Of a stretch of 56,350 bases of DNA, positions 32,444 to 40,326 are shown piece after piece (positions within the stretch are counted from its first letter, which is position 1; the number at the start of each line of letters is the position of its first letter). The translations under genes were made by a program, and so were the position numbers. The notes below the pieces were generated by a model. That model had not been told where the DNA came from, did not search any database, and saw only the letters and a program-made list of their open reading frames with translations. This DNA comes from Clostridia bacterium. GTDB taxonomy: Bacteria > Bacillota > Clostridia > Oscillospirales > CAG-272. The stretch spans positions 1 to 56,350 of the forward strand of contig JAFQVV010000018.1 of assembly GCA_017407835.1 (NCBI GenBank), given 5' to 3'.

Positions 32444-34819
32444 ATGTACCAGGTAGTAAAACGCGACGGAAAAATTGCCGACTTTAACATTGCCAAAATC
32501 AGCGCGGCCATTACCAAGGCCTTTGAGGCCCAGCAGAAGCCCTTTAACCCCGACATCGTCGACCTGCTCGCCCTGAAGGTGACAGCCGACTATACCGAGA
32601 AGATCAAGGACAATAAGGTTACCGTGGAGGACATTCAGGACAGCGTTGAGTCTGTGCTGATTCAGGCGGGCTATGCTGATGTGGCCAAGTGCTATATCCT
32701 CTATCGTAAGCAGCGCGAGAAGATCCGCAATATGAAGGCCACCATGCTGGACTACAAGGAGCTGGTGGATCAGTATGTCAAAGCAGCAGACTGGCGCGTG
32801 AAGGAAAATTCCACCGTGACCTATTCGGTCGGCGGTCTGATCCTCTCCAACTCGGGTGCCATCACCGCAAACTACTGGCTCTCCGAGATCTACGACAACG
32901 AGATCGCACAGGCGCACCGCAATGCCGATATTCACCTGCATGACCTGTCGATGCTCACCGGCTATTGCGCAGGCTGGTCGCTGCGTCAGCTGATTGAGGA
33001 GGGGCTGGGCGGCATTTCGGGTAAGATTACCTCCGCACCCGCAAAACACCTTGCCACCCTCTGCAACCAGATGGTTAATTTCCTTGGCATCATGCAGAAC
33101 GAGTGGGCGGGTGCACAGGCTTTCTCTTCCTTTGACACCTACCTTGCTCCCTTTGTCAAGGCGGATCACCTTGACTACGATCAGGTCAAGAAGTGCATTG
33201 AGTCCTTCATCTACGGTGTGAACACGCCCTCCCGTTGGGGAACGCAGGCACCTTTCTCGAACATCACCCTCGACTGGACGGTTCCCGCAGACCTGGCCGA
33301 GAAGCCTGCCATCGTCGGCGGCAAGGCAATGGACTTTACCTACGGCGACTGCAAGGCAGAGATGGATATGGTCAACCGTGCCTTCCTTGAGATTATGATC
33401 GAGGGCGACGCCAACGGCCGCGGCTTCCAGTATCCCATTCCTACCTACTCCATTACCCGTGACTTCGACTGGGCTGAGACCGAGAACAATAAGCTTCTCT
33501 TCGAGATGACCGCCAAGTACGGTACCCCCTATTTCTCCAACTACATCAACTCGGATATGGAGCCCAGCGACGTGCGCTCGATGTGCTGCCGCCTGCGCCT
33601 CGACCTGCGTGAGCTGCGCAAGAAGTCGGGCGGCTTCTTTGGCTCGGGCGAGAGCACCGGCTCGGTTGGCGTTGTCACCATCAATATGCCTCGCATTGCC
33701 TATCTGGCCGAGAACGAGGAGGATTTCTACCGCCGTCTCGACCATATGATGGATATCTCGGCACGCTCGCTCAAGACCAAGCGTACCGTTCTCTCGAAAT
33801 TGTTGGATGAGGGGCTCTATCCCTATACCAAGCGCTATCTCGGCGGATTTGACAATCACTTCTCAACGCTGGGCTTGGTCGGTATGAACGAGGCCTGCCG
33901 CAATGCCAAGTGGCTGCGCTGCGATTTGACCGATGCACGTGCGCAGGAGTTCACCAAGGCAGTGCTCAACCATATGCGCGAGCGTTTGGTGATTTATCAG
34001 GAGCAGTACGGCGACCTGTACAACCTGGAGGCTACTCCCGCCGAGTCCACCAGCTTCCGTCTGGCTAAGCATGATGTTGCACACTATCCCGATATCCTCA
34101 CCGCCGGCGGTGAGGGCGAGACTCCCTACTACACCAACTCCAGCCACCTGCCCGTTGGCTACACCGCCGATATCTTCGAGGCACTGGATGTCCAGGACGA
34201 GCTGCAGACACTCTACACCTCGGGTACCGTCTTCCACGCCTTCTTGGGTGAGAAGCTGCCCGACTGGCGTTCCACCGCGGCCTTGGTTCGTAAGATCGCC
34301 GAGAACTACAAACTGCCCTACTATACCATGTCGCCGACCTATTCGGTCTGCCGCAAGCATGGCTACATTGCGGGCGAGGTTTATACCTGCCCCGATTGCG
34401 GTGCTGTGACCGAGGTTTATTCCCGCATCACGGGTTACTATCGGCCCGTGCAGAACTGGAATGCAGGCAAGACGCAGGAGTTTAAGCATCGCCTGACCTA
34501 TGATATCGCAGGTTCTCATCTCAAGGAGAAGAAAGTCGAGGAAGCACCTGCCGCTCCCGTGGCTGCTCCTGCCGCAGCCGATGCCGAGCTGCTGCTCTTC
34601 ACCACACCGACTTGTCCCAACTGCCCCTTGGCCAAAGCAGCGCTTGACCGTGCGGGAATCGCCTATACGGTGATCAACGCCAACGACGAGCCCGAGCTTT
34701 GCCGCGCGCTGGGCATTACAACTGCACCGTCGCTGGCTGTGCGCAGTGGTGATGACGCTGTGGTCTATGCAGGTGTACCTGCCATCAAGCAGTTTATCGC
34801 TGCTTCGGTCAACGCATAA
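32444..34819 (+). CDS. nrdD: Anaerobic ribonucleoside-triphosphate reductase with fused redoxin
   Basis: 791 residues. One ATP-cone (residues 1-90, MYQVVKRDGKIADFNIAKIS), the glycyl-radical catalytic domain, a C-terminal zinc site (YTCPDCG) and the radical loop RITGYYRPVQNW. After an Ala/Pro-rich linker (EEAPAAPVAAPAAAD), a redoxin-like domain of about 80 residues begins, with the active-site CPNC (TPTCPNCPLAKAAL) and a cis-Pro (TTAPSL). Ordinary NrdD uses formate; some class III enzymes use a glutaredoxin-like protein, and here that reductant seems to be built in. It makes dNTPs under anoxia. Confidence 0.95.
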   Translation: MYQVVKRDGKIADFNIAKISAAITKAFEAQQKPFNPDIVDLLALKVTADYTEKIKDNKVTVEDIQDSVESVLIQAGYADVAKCYILYRKQREKIRNMKATMLDYKELVDQYVKAADWRVKENSTVTYSVGGLILSNSGAITANYWLSEIYDNEIAQAHRNADIHLHDLSMLTGYCAGWSLRQLIEEGLGGISGKITSAPAKHLATLCNQMVNFLGIMQNEWAGAQAFSSFDTYLAPFVKADHLDYDQVKKCIESFIYGVNTPSRWGTQAPFSNITLDWTVPADLAEKPAIVGGKAMDFTYGDCKAEMDMVNRAFLEIMIEGDANGRGFQYPIPTYSITRDFDWAETENNKLLFEMTAKYGTPYFSNYINSDMEPSDVRSMCCRLRLDLRELRKKSGGFFGSGESTGSVGVVTINMPRIAYLAENEEDFYRRLDHMMDISARSLKTKRTVLSKLLDEGLYPYTKRYLGGFDNHFSTLGLVGMNEACRNAKWLRCDLTDARAQEFTKAVLNHMRERLVIYQEQYGDLYNLEATPAESTSFRLAKHDVAHYPDILTAGGEGETPYYTNSSHLPVGYTADIFEALDVQDELQTLYTSGTVFHAFLGEKLPDWRSTAALVRKIAENYKLPYYTMSPTYSVCRKHGYIAGEVYTCPDCGAVTEVYSRITGYYRPVQNWNAGKTQEFKHRLTYDIAGSHLKEKKVEEAPAAPVAAPAAADAELLLFTTPTCPNCPLAKAALDRAGIAYTVINANDEPELCRALGITTAPSLAVRSGDDAVVYAGVPAIKQFIAASVNA

Positions 34820-34835
34820 TTTTTTCATAAAATAG

Positions 34836-34876
34836 AGGGATACCGCGAAAATTTTTGCGGTATCCCTTTGTTTTTG
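34836..34876 (+). terminator. nrdD terminator
   Basis: AGGGATACCGC (34836-34846) with GCGGTATCCCT (34857-34867), followed by TTGTTTTTG, right after the nrdD stop codon. Confidence 0.85.
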
Positions 34877-34927
34877 CTGCTTTATTCCCTAAAATCGAAA
34901 AAAATTACGAAAAATTCCCGAATGCTA

Positions 34928-35222
34928 TTGAAATGTTTGTGCTGTTGTGATATAATATTATACCTATATTTATGTAAAGGAGAAACATACCACGCATGGA
35001 CGAACCTCCCCGAGATAACTGTATGCTTATATGCGCCTCTTGCCCGCTGACAGAGGACTTGCCTTTCGCAGTTGTTTCAGACGTTTCAGTCAAACCCATT
35101 CTCAATCATTATCGCACCATCCACTCTCCCGAATATTCCGCTTTCCTGCGGATTTGATACCGTTTTTTCAAAACAGGGAATCAATATTAGAATAAATTAC
35201 GATATTTGGGAGAAATTTTATC
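34928..35222 (+). promoter_or_regulatory. Promoter and 260-nt leader of the CNNM gene
   Basis: Strong promoter TTGAAA (34928-34933), 17 bp, TATAAT (34951-34956). The transcript would have a leader of roughly 260 nt before the ATG at 35223. It contains AAAGGAG (34976-34982) and a 53-codon open frame at 34996-35157 starting MDEPPRDNCM. Its spacing of 13 nt is poor. I see no known riboswitch. Confidence 0.6.
34996..35157 (+). CDS. Possible 53-residue leader ORF
   Basis: Open frame of 53 codons preceded by AAAGGAG 13 nt upstream. The residues include CMLICASCP, so a Cys-rich start. Nothing is recognised. It may be an uORF in the CNNM leader or a chance frame; its GC skew does not resemble a typical gene. 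Confidence 0.2.
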   Translation: MDEPPRDNCMLICASCPLTEDLPFAVVSDVSVKPILNHYRTIHSPEYSAFLRI

Positions 35223-36563
35223 ATGGACATATGTGCCTTATCTGCAATTCTTTCGGCCGCCGGCAGTGCGGCTGATGTAAATTCCGCCGCAAACAGCAAC
35301 GGTGCAACCGTGCAGATCATTATTATGCTGATCATGCTGCTTTGCTCCGCTTATTTTTCGGCAACCGAAACGGCGTTTACCTCGCTGAACAAAACCCGCA
35401 TGCGAACGCTCGCCGACAAGGGAAATAAACGCGCCGAGATGGTTCTCTCGCTTTCTGAGCAATATGACAAGCTGCTCTCGACCATTTTGATTGGCAACAA
35501 TATTGTCAATATTGTCCTCTCTTCGATTTGCACGGTTTTCTTCATCAATCTGCTTCTGGGCAACCAAAGCATGGGAACACTTTATGCCACCGTTGTCTCA
35601 ACGATAGTTGTACTGATTTTCGGCGAGATATCTCCGAAGGGCATGGCAAAAGAGCGGCCCGAATCGTTTGCGATGTTCTCAGCCCCCATTATTCGCCTGT
35701 TGATGATTGTCCTCACCCCCCTGAGCTTTATTTTCGGGAAAATCAAGCTCCTGCTTTCGCGGATGATTAAATCGGAGGAAGACCGCCGCATGACGCAGGA
35801 TGAGCTGCTGACGTTGGTGGATGAAGTTGAGCAGGAAGGGGCAATCGATGAGGATGAGGGTGCACTTCTGCGCTCCGCCATCGAGTTTACCGACCGTGAA
35901 GCGTCGGATATTCTGACACCCCGCACGGCGCTTGAGGCGATCGAGCAGGGAACACCCAACAAGGAAATATCGCGTTGCTTCCGGGAAAGCGGATATTCCC
36001 GTCTGCCTGTTTATGTGGACAGCGTAGACAATATTGTGGGCGTCATTCACCAAAAGGATTTTTACGCAACCATTCATCATACCGAAAAGCCCATCGACGG
36101 CATTATGAAAAAGCCGGTTTATATCCCGCTGTCGATGAAAATCAGTGAGATTCTCAAGCTGCTCAAACAGAGCAAGTCCCACATTGCCGTGGTTGTTGAC
36201 GAATACGGCGGCACGATGGGGATTGTAACAATGGAGGATATCCTCGAGGAGCTGGTCGGTGAGATCTGGGATGAGCACGATGAGATCGTCGAGGATTTTG
36301 TAAAGATCGACGATAACACATACAAGGTGCTCTGCACCCTCGATTTAGATAAGCTCTTCAAATTCCTTGACATCGAGGATGAGACCGATTCGGCTACCGT
36401 AAACGGCTGGGTGCTTGAAAAATTCGGCTACTTCCCCACGGTGGGCGAGAGCTTTACTTACGAGAAAGTGACCGTTGAGGTCCTTGACGCTGACAATCAG
36501 CGTGTCAATGAAATTCAAATTACCGTGACCGAACCGTCGGACGACGAGGACGAGGCGGAATAA
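35223..36563 (+). CDS. CNNM/CorC-HlyC family membrane protein
   Basis: 446 residues. Four transmembrane helices of the DUF21/CNNM domain ([15 protein letters not shown] motif), two CBS domains with [60 protein letters not shown] and the C-terminal CorC/HlyC domain. This family transports Mg2+ or Co2+ or regulates such transport. Start ATG is preceded by a weak GGGAGA; a 260-nt leader suggests post-transcriptional control. Confidence 0.93.
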   Translation: MDICALSAILSAAGSAADVNSAANSNGATVQIIIMLIMLLCSAYFSATETAFTSLNKTRMRTLADKGNKRAEMVLSLSEQYDKLLSTILIGNNIVNIVLSSICTVFFINLLLGNQSMGTLYATVVSTIVVLIFGEISPKGMAKERPESFAMFSAPIIRLLMIVLTPLSFIFGKIKLLLSRMIKSEEDRRMTQDELLTLVDEVEQEGAIDEDEGALLRSAIEFTDREASDILTPRTALEAIEQGTPNKEISRCFRESGYSRLPVYVDSVDNIVGVIHQKDFYATIHHTEKPIDGIMKKPVYIPLSMKISEILKLLKQSKSHIAVVVDEYGGTMGIVTMEDILEELVGEIWDEHDEIVEDFVKIDDNTYKVLCTLDLDKLFKFLDIEDETDSATVNGWVLEKFGYFPTVGESFTYEKVTVEVLDADNQRVNEIQITVTEPSDDEDEAE

Positions 36564-36570
36564 GCCCTGC

Positions 36571-36610
36571 GGGGAGAGGAGCCTTTGTCAGCTCCTCTCC
36601 CCATGCTTTT
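36571..36610 (+). terminator. Terminator after the CNNM gene
   Basis: Perfect 12-bp stem GGGGAGAGGAGC (36571-36582) with GCTCCTCTCCCC (36591-36602), loop CTTTGTCA, then ATGCTTTT. Confidence 0.85.
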
Positions 36611-36669
36611 ACTGTGGGCACATGACGCCCGTCCCTTCGGGGAAAGATACACAAACAGGAGGATTTATC

Positions 36670-37560
36670 ATGACAAAATATGATGTTCTGATCGTCGGCG
36701 CAGGCTGCGCCGGCTTGACTGCCGCAATTTATGCTGCGCGTGCCGGCCGCCGTGTCGCGGTATTTGAAGGCATGGGGATTGGCGGACAGATCGCCACCTC
36801 GCCGCTGGTTGAAAATTACCCCGGGCTTGCCTCGGTTTCGGGCATGGAGTTTTCCAATTCCCTGCTCGAGCAGGCGATGGGCTTTGGCGCCGAGCTGATT
36901 CCCACCATGGTCAGCCGCCTGCGCGCCGAGGGGGATCTGCGCATCCTTGAGACCGATGAGGGGGAGTTCGCCGCGCCCGCTGTTATTCTGGCAACGGGAA
37001 CCCATCACCGCCCGCTGGGTGTTGCGGGAGAGGAGGAGATGGTCGGTCGCGGTGTCTCCTATTGTGCGACCTGTGACGGCGCGTTCTTCCGCGGGAAAAC
37101 GGTTGCTGTGGTGGGGGGCGGCAGTGCGGCGCTGGTCAGCGCCGGTATGCTTGCCGATCTTTGCGAAAAGGTCTATTTGATTCATCGCCGCACCGAGTTT
37201 CGAGGTGAAGCCGCGCTGGCAGATCGCCTGCGCAGCCGTGAAAATGTTGAGATGGTGCTGGGCGAGACGGTCGCGGAACTGGTCAAAAGCGGCGCAGTGC
37301 TGGGCGGCGTGACGCTGGCATCGGGACGCAGCCTGACCTTGGACGGGCTCTTTGTTGCCGTGGGTCAGCAGCCCGATAACGCTGCCTTCGCCGACGCGGT
37401 CGAGCTGGACGAGCGCGGCTATATCCGCGCAGGCGAGGATTGCCGTACCTCTATGCCCGGCGTCTGGGCAGCAGGCGACTGCCGCACCAAAGCCGTACGC
37501 CAGCTCACCACCGCCGCCGCCGATGGAACAACCGCGGCTCTGGCGGCTTGTGGGGTGTAA
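36670..37560 (+). CDS. Thioredoxin-disulfide reductase family flavoprotein
   Basis: 296 residues from the ATG at 36670 (AGGAGG at 36657-36662). FAD motif VGAGCAGLTAAIYAARAG, redox centre CATCDGAFF (CxxC), NAD(P)-binding GGGSAALVSAGML, and the C-terminal FAD segment GVWAAGDCRTKAVRQL. It matches TrxB-type reductases in size and motif order. Its NAD(P)-binding site has HRRTEF, in keeping with NADPH preference. A dedicated thioredoxin gene is not nearby. Confidence 0.93.
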   Translation: MTKYDVLIVGAGCAGLTAAIYAARAGRRVAVFEGMGIGGQIATSPLVENYPGLASVSGMEFSNSLLEQAMGFGAELIPTMVSRLRAEGDLRILETDEGEFAAPAVILATGTHHRPLGVAGEEEMVGRGVSYCATCDGAFFRGKTVAVVGGGSAALVSAGMLADLCEKVYLIHRRTEFRGEAALADRLRSRENVEMVLGETVAELVKSGAVLGGVTLASGRSLTLDGLFVAVGQQPDNAAFADAVELDERGYIRAGEDCRTSMPGVWAAGDCRTKAVRQLTTAAADGTTAALAACGV

Positions 37561-37575
37561 GAAAATAAAAAAATT

Positions 37576-37720
37576 GTGGGGGACCCTTTTTTGAAAAAAG
37601 GGTCCCCCACTCCCCCTACAAAAAACCTTCAAAAAATTTTTATGGAAGTTTTTGCGGGGTCGAGGGGGGCTTTTTTCAAAAATCCCCCCTCGTGCGGGTG
37701 TGGGGCGCATAGCCCCGCGG
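37576..37720. repeat. Dispersed hairpin repeat, copy 3 and shared terminator
   Basis: Hairpin A: GTGGGGGACCC (37576-37586) with GGGTCCCCCAC (37600-37610). It is followed by the same AGTTTTTGCGGG core as copy 2, a hairpin with GGGGGG and CCCCCC arms, and GGGGC/GCCCC before TTTTTTTA. It lies between the convergent trxB-like gene and proA and likely terminates both. Confidence 0.8.
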
Positions 37721-37727
37721 TCTTTTT

Positions 37728-38978
37728 TTATCTTACTTGTCCGTCGCCTTCGACGAGGTATTTTTGTGTGGTGAGTGCGCGCAGGCCCATCGGACCGCGT
37801 GCATGAAGCTTTTGTGTGGAAATGCCGATCTCGGCACCGAAACCGAACTCTCCGCCGTCGGTGAAGCGGGTGGAAGCGTTAACATAAACGGCGGCGGCAT
37901 CGACATTGGCTTGGAAACGCGCGGCCACGGCGCGGGATGTGGTGATGATCGCCTCGCTGTGTCCCGTGTTGTAGCGATTGATGTGTGCGATGGCATCATC
38001 AAGCGTGTCGATGACGCGAATGGCGAGAATGTAGTCGTTATATTCGGTCTCCCAGTCGCGCTCGTCGGCGGGCAGGGCATCGGGGAGAATGGCGCAGGTG
38101 CGCGGACAGCCCCGCAGTTCGATGGCGTATTCTTTTGCCGCCCGGGCGAAAGCGGGCAGAAACTGTTCCGCTGCCGCGGTGTGAACAAGCATGGTCTCGA
38201 CGGCGTTGCAGACCGATGGACGCGATGCCTTGGCGTTGATTGCAACTTTGACAGCCATCTCAAGATCGGCGCTCTCGTCTACATAGAGGTGACAGTTGCC
38301 CGCACCCGTTTCGATAACGGGGACGCGTGCATTTTCGACCACGGTTCGGATGAGTCCCGCACCGCCGCGGGGGATGACCACATCCAGCAGCCCTCGCGCC
38401 GTCAGCATGGCAGACACGCCCTCGCGTTCGGTGCGCTCAACCAGACCGATGACATCGGGGTTGATGCCGACCGAAACGAGGCTTGCTTTCATGGAAGCAA
38501 CCAGTGCACGGTTGGTGGCAATCGCTTCTTTCCCCCCGCGCAGGACAACGGCGTTGCCGGTTTTGAGACAAAGAGCGGCCGCATCCACCGTAACATTGGG
38601 GCGTGCTTCGTAAATCATGCCTACAACCCCCATCGGCACACAGATGCAGCTGATGCACAATCCGTTGGGGCGCACCCATCGCTCGCCCGATCCGATGGGA
38701 TCGGCCAGGGTGCACAGCTCGCGCAGAGCATCGCAGATGCCGTTTATCCGTTTTTCGTCAAGACGCAGGCGGTCGAGCATGGTGGAGGGTACACCGTTCT
38801 CCGCCGCAGCAGCCAGATCGGCAGCATTGGCATCGAGAATTGCGGCGCAGTCATGATGCAGACCGTCGGCGATGGCAGACAGGGCTGCATTCTTTTTTGC
38901 GGTCGATGCCGATGCAATTGACGGAGCCGCCACTCGTACGGCGGAACAAAGATCGCGGATATAGTTGTTGATGTCCAT
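37728..38978 (-). CDS. proA: Glutamate-5-semialdehyde dehydrogenase
   Basis: 416 residues on the minus strand. The ATG at 38978 is preferred: AGAGGA lies 7 nt upstream and the usual ProA length of about 415 results; an ATG at 38999 would start in the proB stop. It reduces gamma-glutamyl phosphate to glutamate semialdehyde, the second step of proline synthesis, with NADPH. IETGAGNCHLYVD and the catalytic Cys segment PSVCNAVETMLVH are visible. proBA is one operon. Confidence 0.95.
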   Translation of the reverse strand: MDINNYIRDLCSAVRVAAPSIASASTAKKNAALSAIADGLHHDCAAILDANAADLAAAAENGVPSTMLDRLRLDEKRINGICDALRELCTLADPIGSGERWVRPNGLCISCICVPMGVVGMIYEARPNVTVDAAALCLKTGNAVVLRGGKEAIATNRALVASMKASLVSVGINPDVIGLVERTEREGVSAMLTARGLLDVVIPRGGAGLIRTVVENARVPVIETGAGNCHLYVDESADLEMAVKVAINAKASRPSVCNAVETMLVHTAAAEQFLPAFARAAKEYAIELRGCPRTCAILPDALPADERDWETEYNDYILAIRVIDTLDDAIAHINRYNTGHSEAIITTSRAVAARFQANVDAAAVYVNASTRFTDGGEFGFGAEIGISTQKLHARGPMGLRALTTQKYLVEGDGQVR

Positions 38979-38998
38979 GACGAAATCCTCTCGTTGCA

Positions 38999-39793
38999 TT
39001 ATGTAATATTGCGCGCCATGAAGTAGGTGCCCACTTCTTCGCCGTCCATCAAATGATAGAGAATGGTAGGATCGGCGCCGTTGAGGATGTACATGGGAAT
39101 GCCCGCTTCGGTGACGATCTGGGCGGCGCGGAGCTTGGTCGCCATACCGCCCGTACCGCGTTCGGTGCCCGCGCCGCCTGCGGCGGCGAGGATCTGCTCG
39201 TCGATGGTATGGACGACGGGAAGGCGCTTGGCTTCGGGATGTTTGCGGGGATCGGCGTCGTAAAGACCGTCCACATCCGAGAGATTGATGAGCAGATCGG
39301 CACGGCAGATCAGGGCAACATATGCCGAGAGGGTATCGTTTCCGCCGAATTTCAGCTCTTCAATCGAGACAGAGTCGTTTTCGTTGACGATGGGCACGCA
39401 TCCCAGCGAGAGCAGCGATTCAAAGGTGTTTTCAATGGCGGCGCGGCGGATGGGATTGTCGATGACATCGCGGGTCATCAAAATCTGTCCGACGGTGTGA
39501 CCGAAGACCGAGAAAAAGCGCTCGTACATGGCCATCAGGTCGCTCTGCCCAACGGCGGCGACAGCCTGCTTTTCCTCGGGTGTGCGGGGACGATGCTCAA
39601 GGCCGAGGCGCGCCAGCCCTGCGCTGACTGCACCTGAGGAGACCAGAATAACCTGTTTTCCTTCATTTTTGAAATCGCTTGCGATTTTGACCAGCGTCTC
39701 AATGCGGCGCAGATTGAGGTGCCCTGATTGGTGCGTGAGGGTGGAAGAACCGATTTTGATGACGATTCTTCGACAAGAGGAGAGATTTTTCAT
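38999..39793 (-). CDS. proB: Glutamate 5-kinase
   Basis: 264 residues on the minus strand; start ATG at 39793. KIGSSTL, VSSGAVSAG and LLINLSDVDGLYDADPR are typical of the amino acid kinase domain. It lacks a PUA domain, as in many short Gram-positive ProB. It phosphorylates glutamate with ATP. Its stop overlaps the first ATG of proA. Divergent from zapA, with a shared intergenic region. Confidence 0.95.
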   Translation of the reverse strand: MKNLSSCRRIVIKIGSSTLTHQSGHLNLRRIETLVKIASDFKNEGKQVILVSSGAVSAGLARLGLEHRPRTPEEKQAVAAVGQSDLMAMYERFFSVFGHTVGQILMTRDVIDNPIRRAAIENTFESLLSLGCVPIVNENDSVSIEELKFGGNDTLSAYVALICRADLLINLSDVDGLYDADPRKHPEAKRLPVVHTIDEQILAAAGGAGTERGTGGMATKLRAAQIVTEAGIPMYILNGADPTILYHLMDGEEVGTYFMARNIT

Positions 39794-39845
39794 AAAAAAA
39801 CCTGCGCTTTCCCAAATTCCCACGCGAGAATTTTACAGAAAAGTC

Positions 39846-39951
39846 TTTCAAAATGCGCGGAAATATAGTATAATAGATATGATTTAAGCAAAGTGCTGCC
39901 CATGCGCAGCAGAATACTATATATTATACCGCGCAAACGCCCATTTTGCAA
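39846..39951. promoter_or_regulatory. Divergent promoters of proB and zapA
   Basis: Plus strand, for zapA: TTTCAA (39846-39851), 17 bp, TATAAT (39869-39874). Minus strand, for proB: TTGCAA (39951-39946), 17 bp, TATAAT (39928-39923). Both match sigma-A consensus. The two promoters face each other and overlap, so they may interfere. Confidence 0.75.
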
Positions 39952-39993
39952 GCCCCCGGATAAAAATAAATTCCATAGATGGAGGAAGAGCGA

Positions 39994-40326
39994 ATGAAAA
40001 CCAGATATACCATTACCATCGCCGATATGCAGATGAATGTGCTGACCGAAGAGTCTGAAGCTTCGGTCAACGAGCTGGTCTCAACCATTGACCGCCGCAT
40101 CCGCGAGATCAACACGCGCTCCCGTCATTGCTCAAAGACCGAGGCGGCACTGCTTTGCGCGCTTGATTATTGTGCAGACAAGTTCCGTGCACAGCGTCGG
40201 GTGAAAACACTGGAAGCTGAGTTGGCTTTTTCTTCTGCCACGATCGAGCGACTGAAGGCTGAGTTGGCAGAGACAAATGCCAAGCTGGAGGCTGCACAGC
40301 GCCGCTCGGGAGGATATCATCGGTGA
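39994..40326 (+). CDS. zapA: Cell division protein ZapA
   Basis: 110 residues from the ATG at 39994 (GGAGGAAG 8 bp upstream). N-terminus TRYTITIADMQMNVLTEESE and the long C-terminal coiled coil (VKTLEAELAFSSATIERLKAELAE) match ZapA. It stabilises FtsZ filaments. Its last 4 bp overlap the GTG of the next gene. The overlap suggests co-translation. Confidence 0.85.
   Translation: MKTRYTITIADMQMNVLTEESEASVNELVSTIDRRIREINTRSRHCSKTEAALLCALDYCADKFRAQRRVKTLEAELAFSSATIERLKAELAETNAKLEAAQRRSGGYHR

Noticed and set aside
32396..33859. A 487-residue open frame opposite nrdD
   Set aside because: Shadow of the NrdD coding sequence; no motifs, and the true protein is unambiguous on the plus strand.
37737..38921. 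A 394-residue open frame opposite proA
   Set aside because: Antisense to a certain ProA protein; no motifs.
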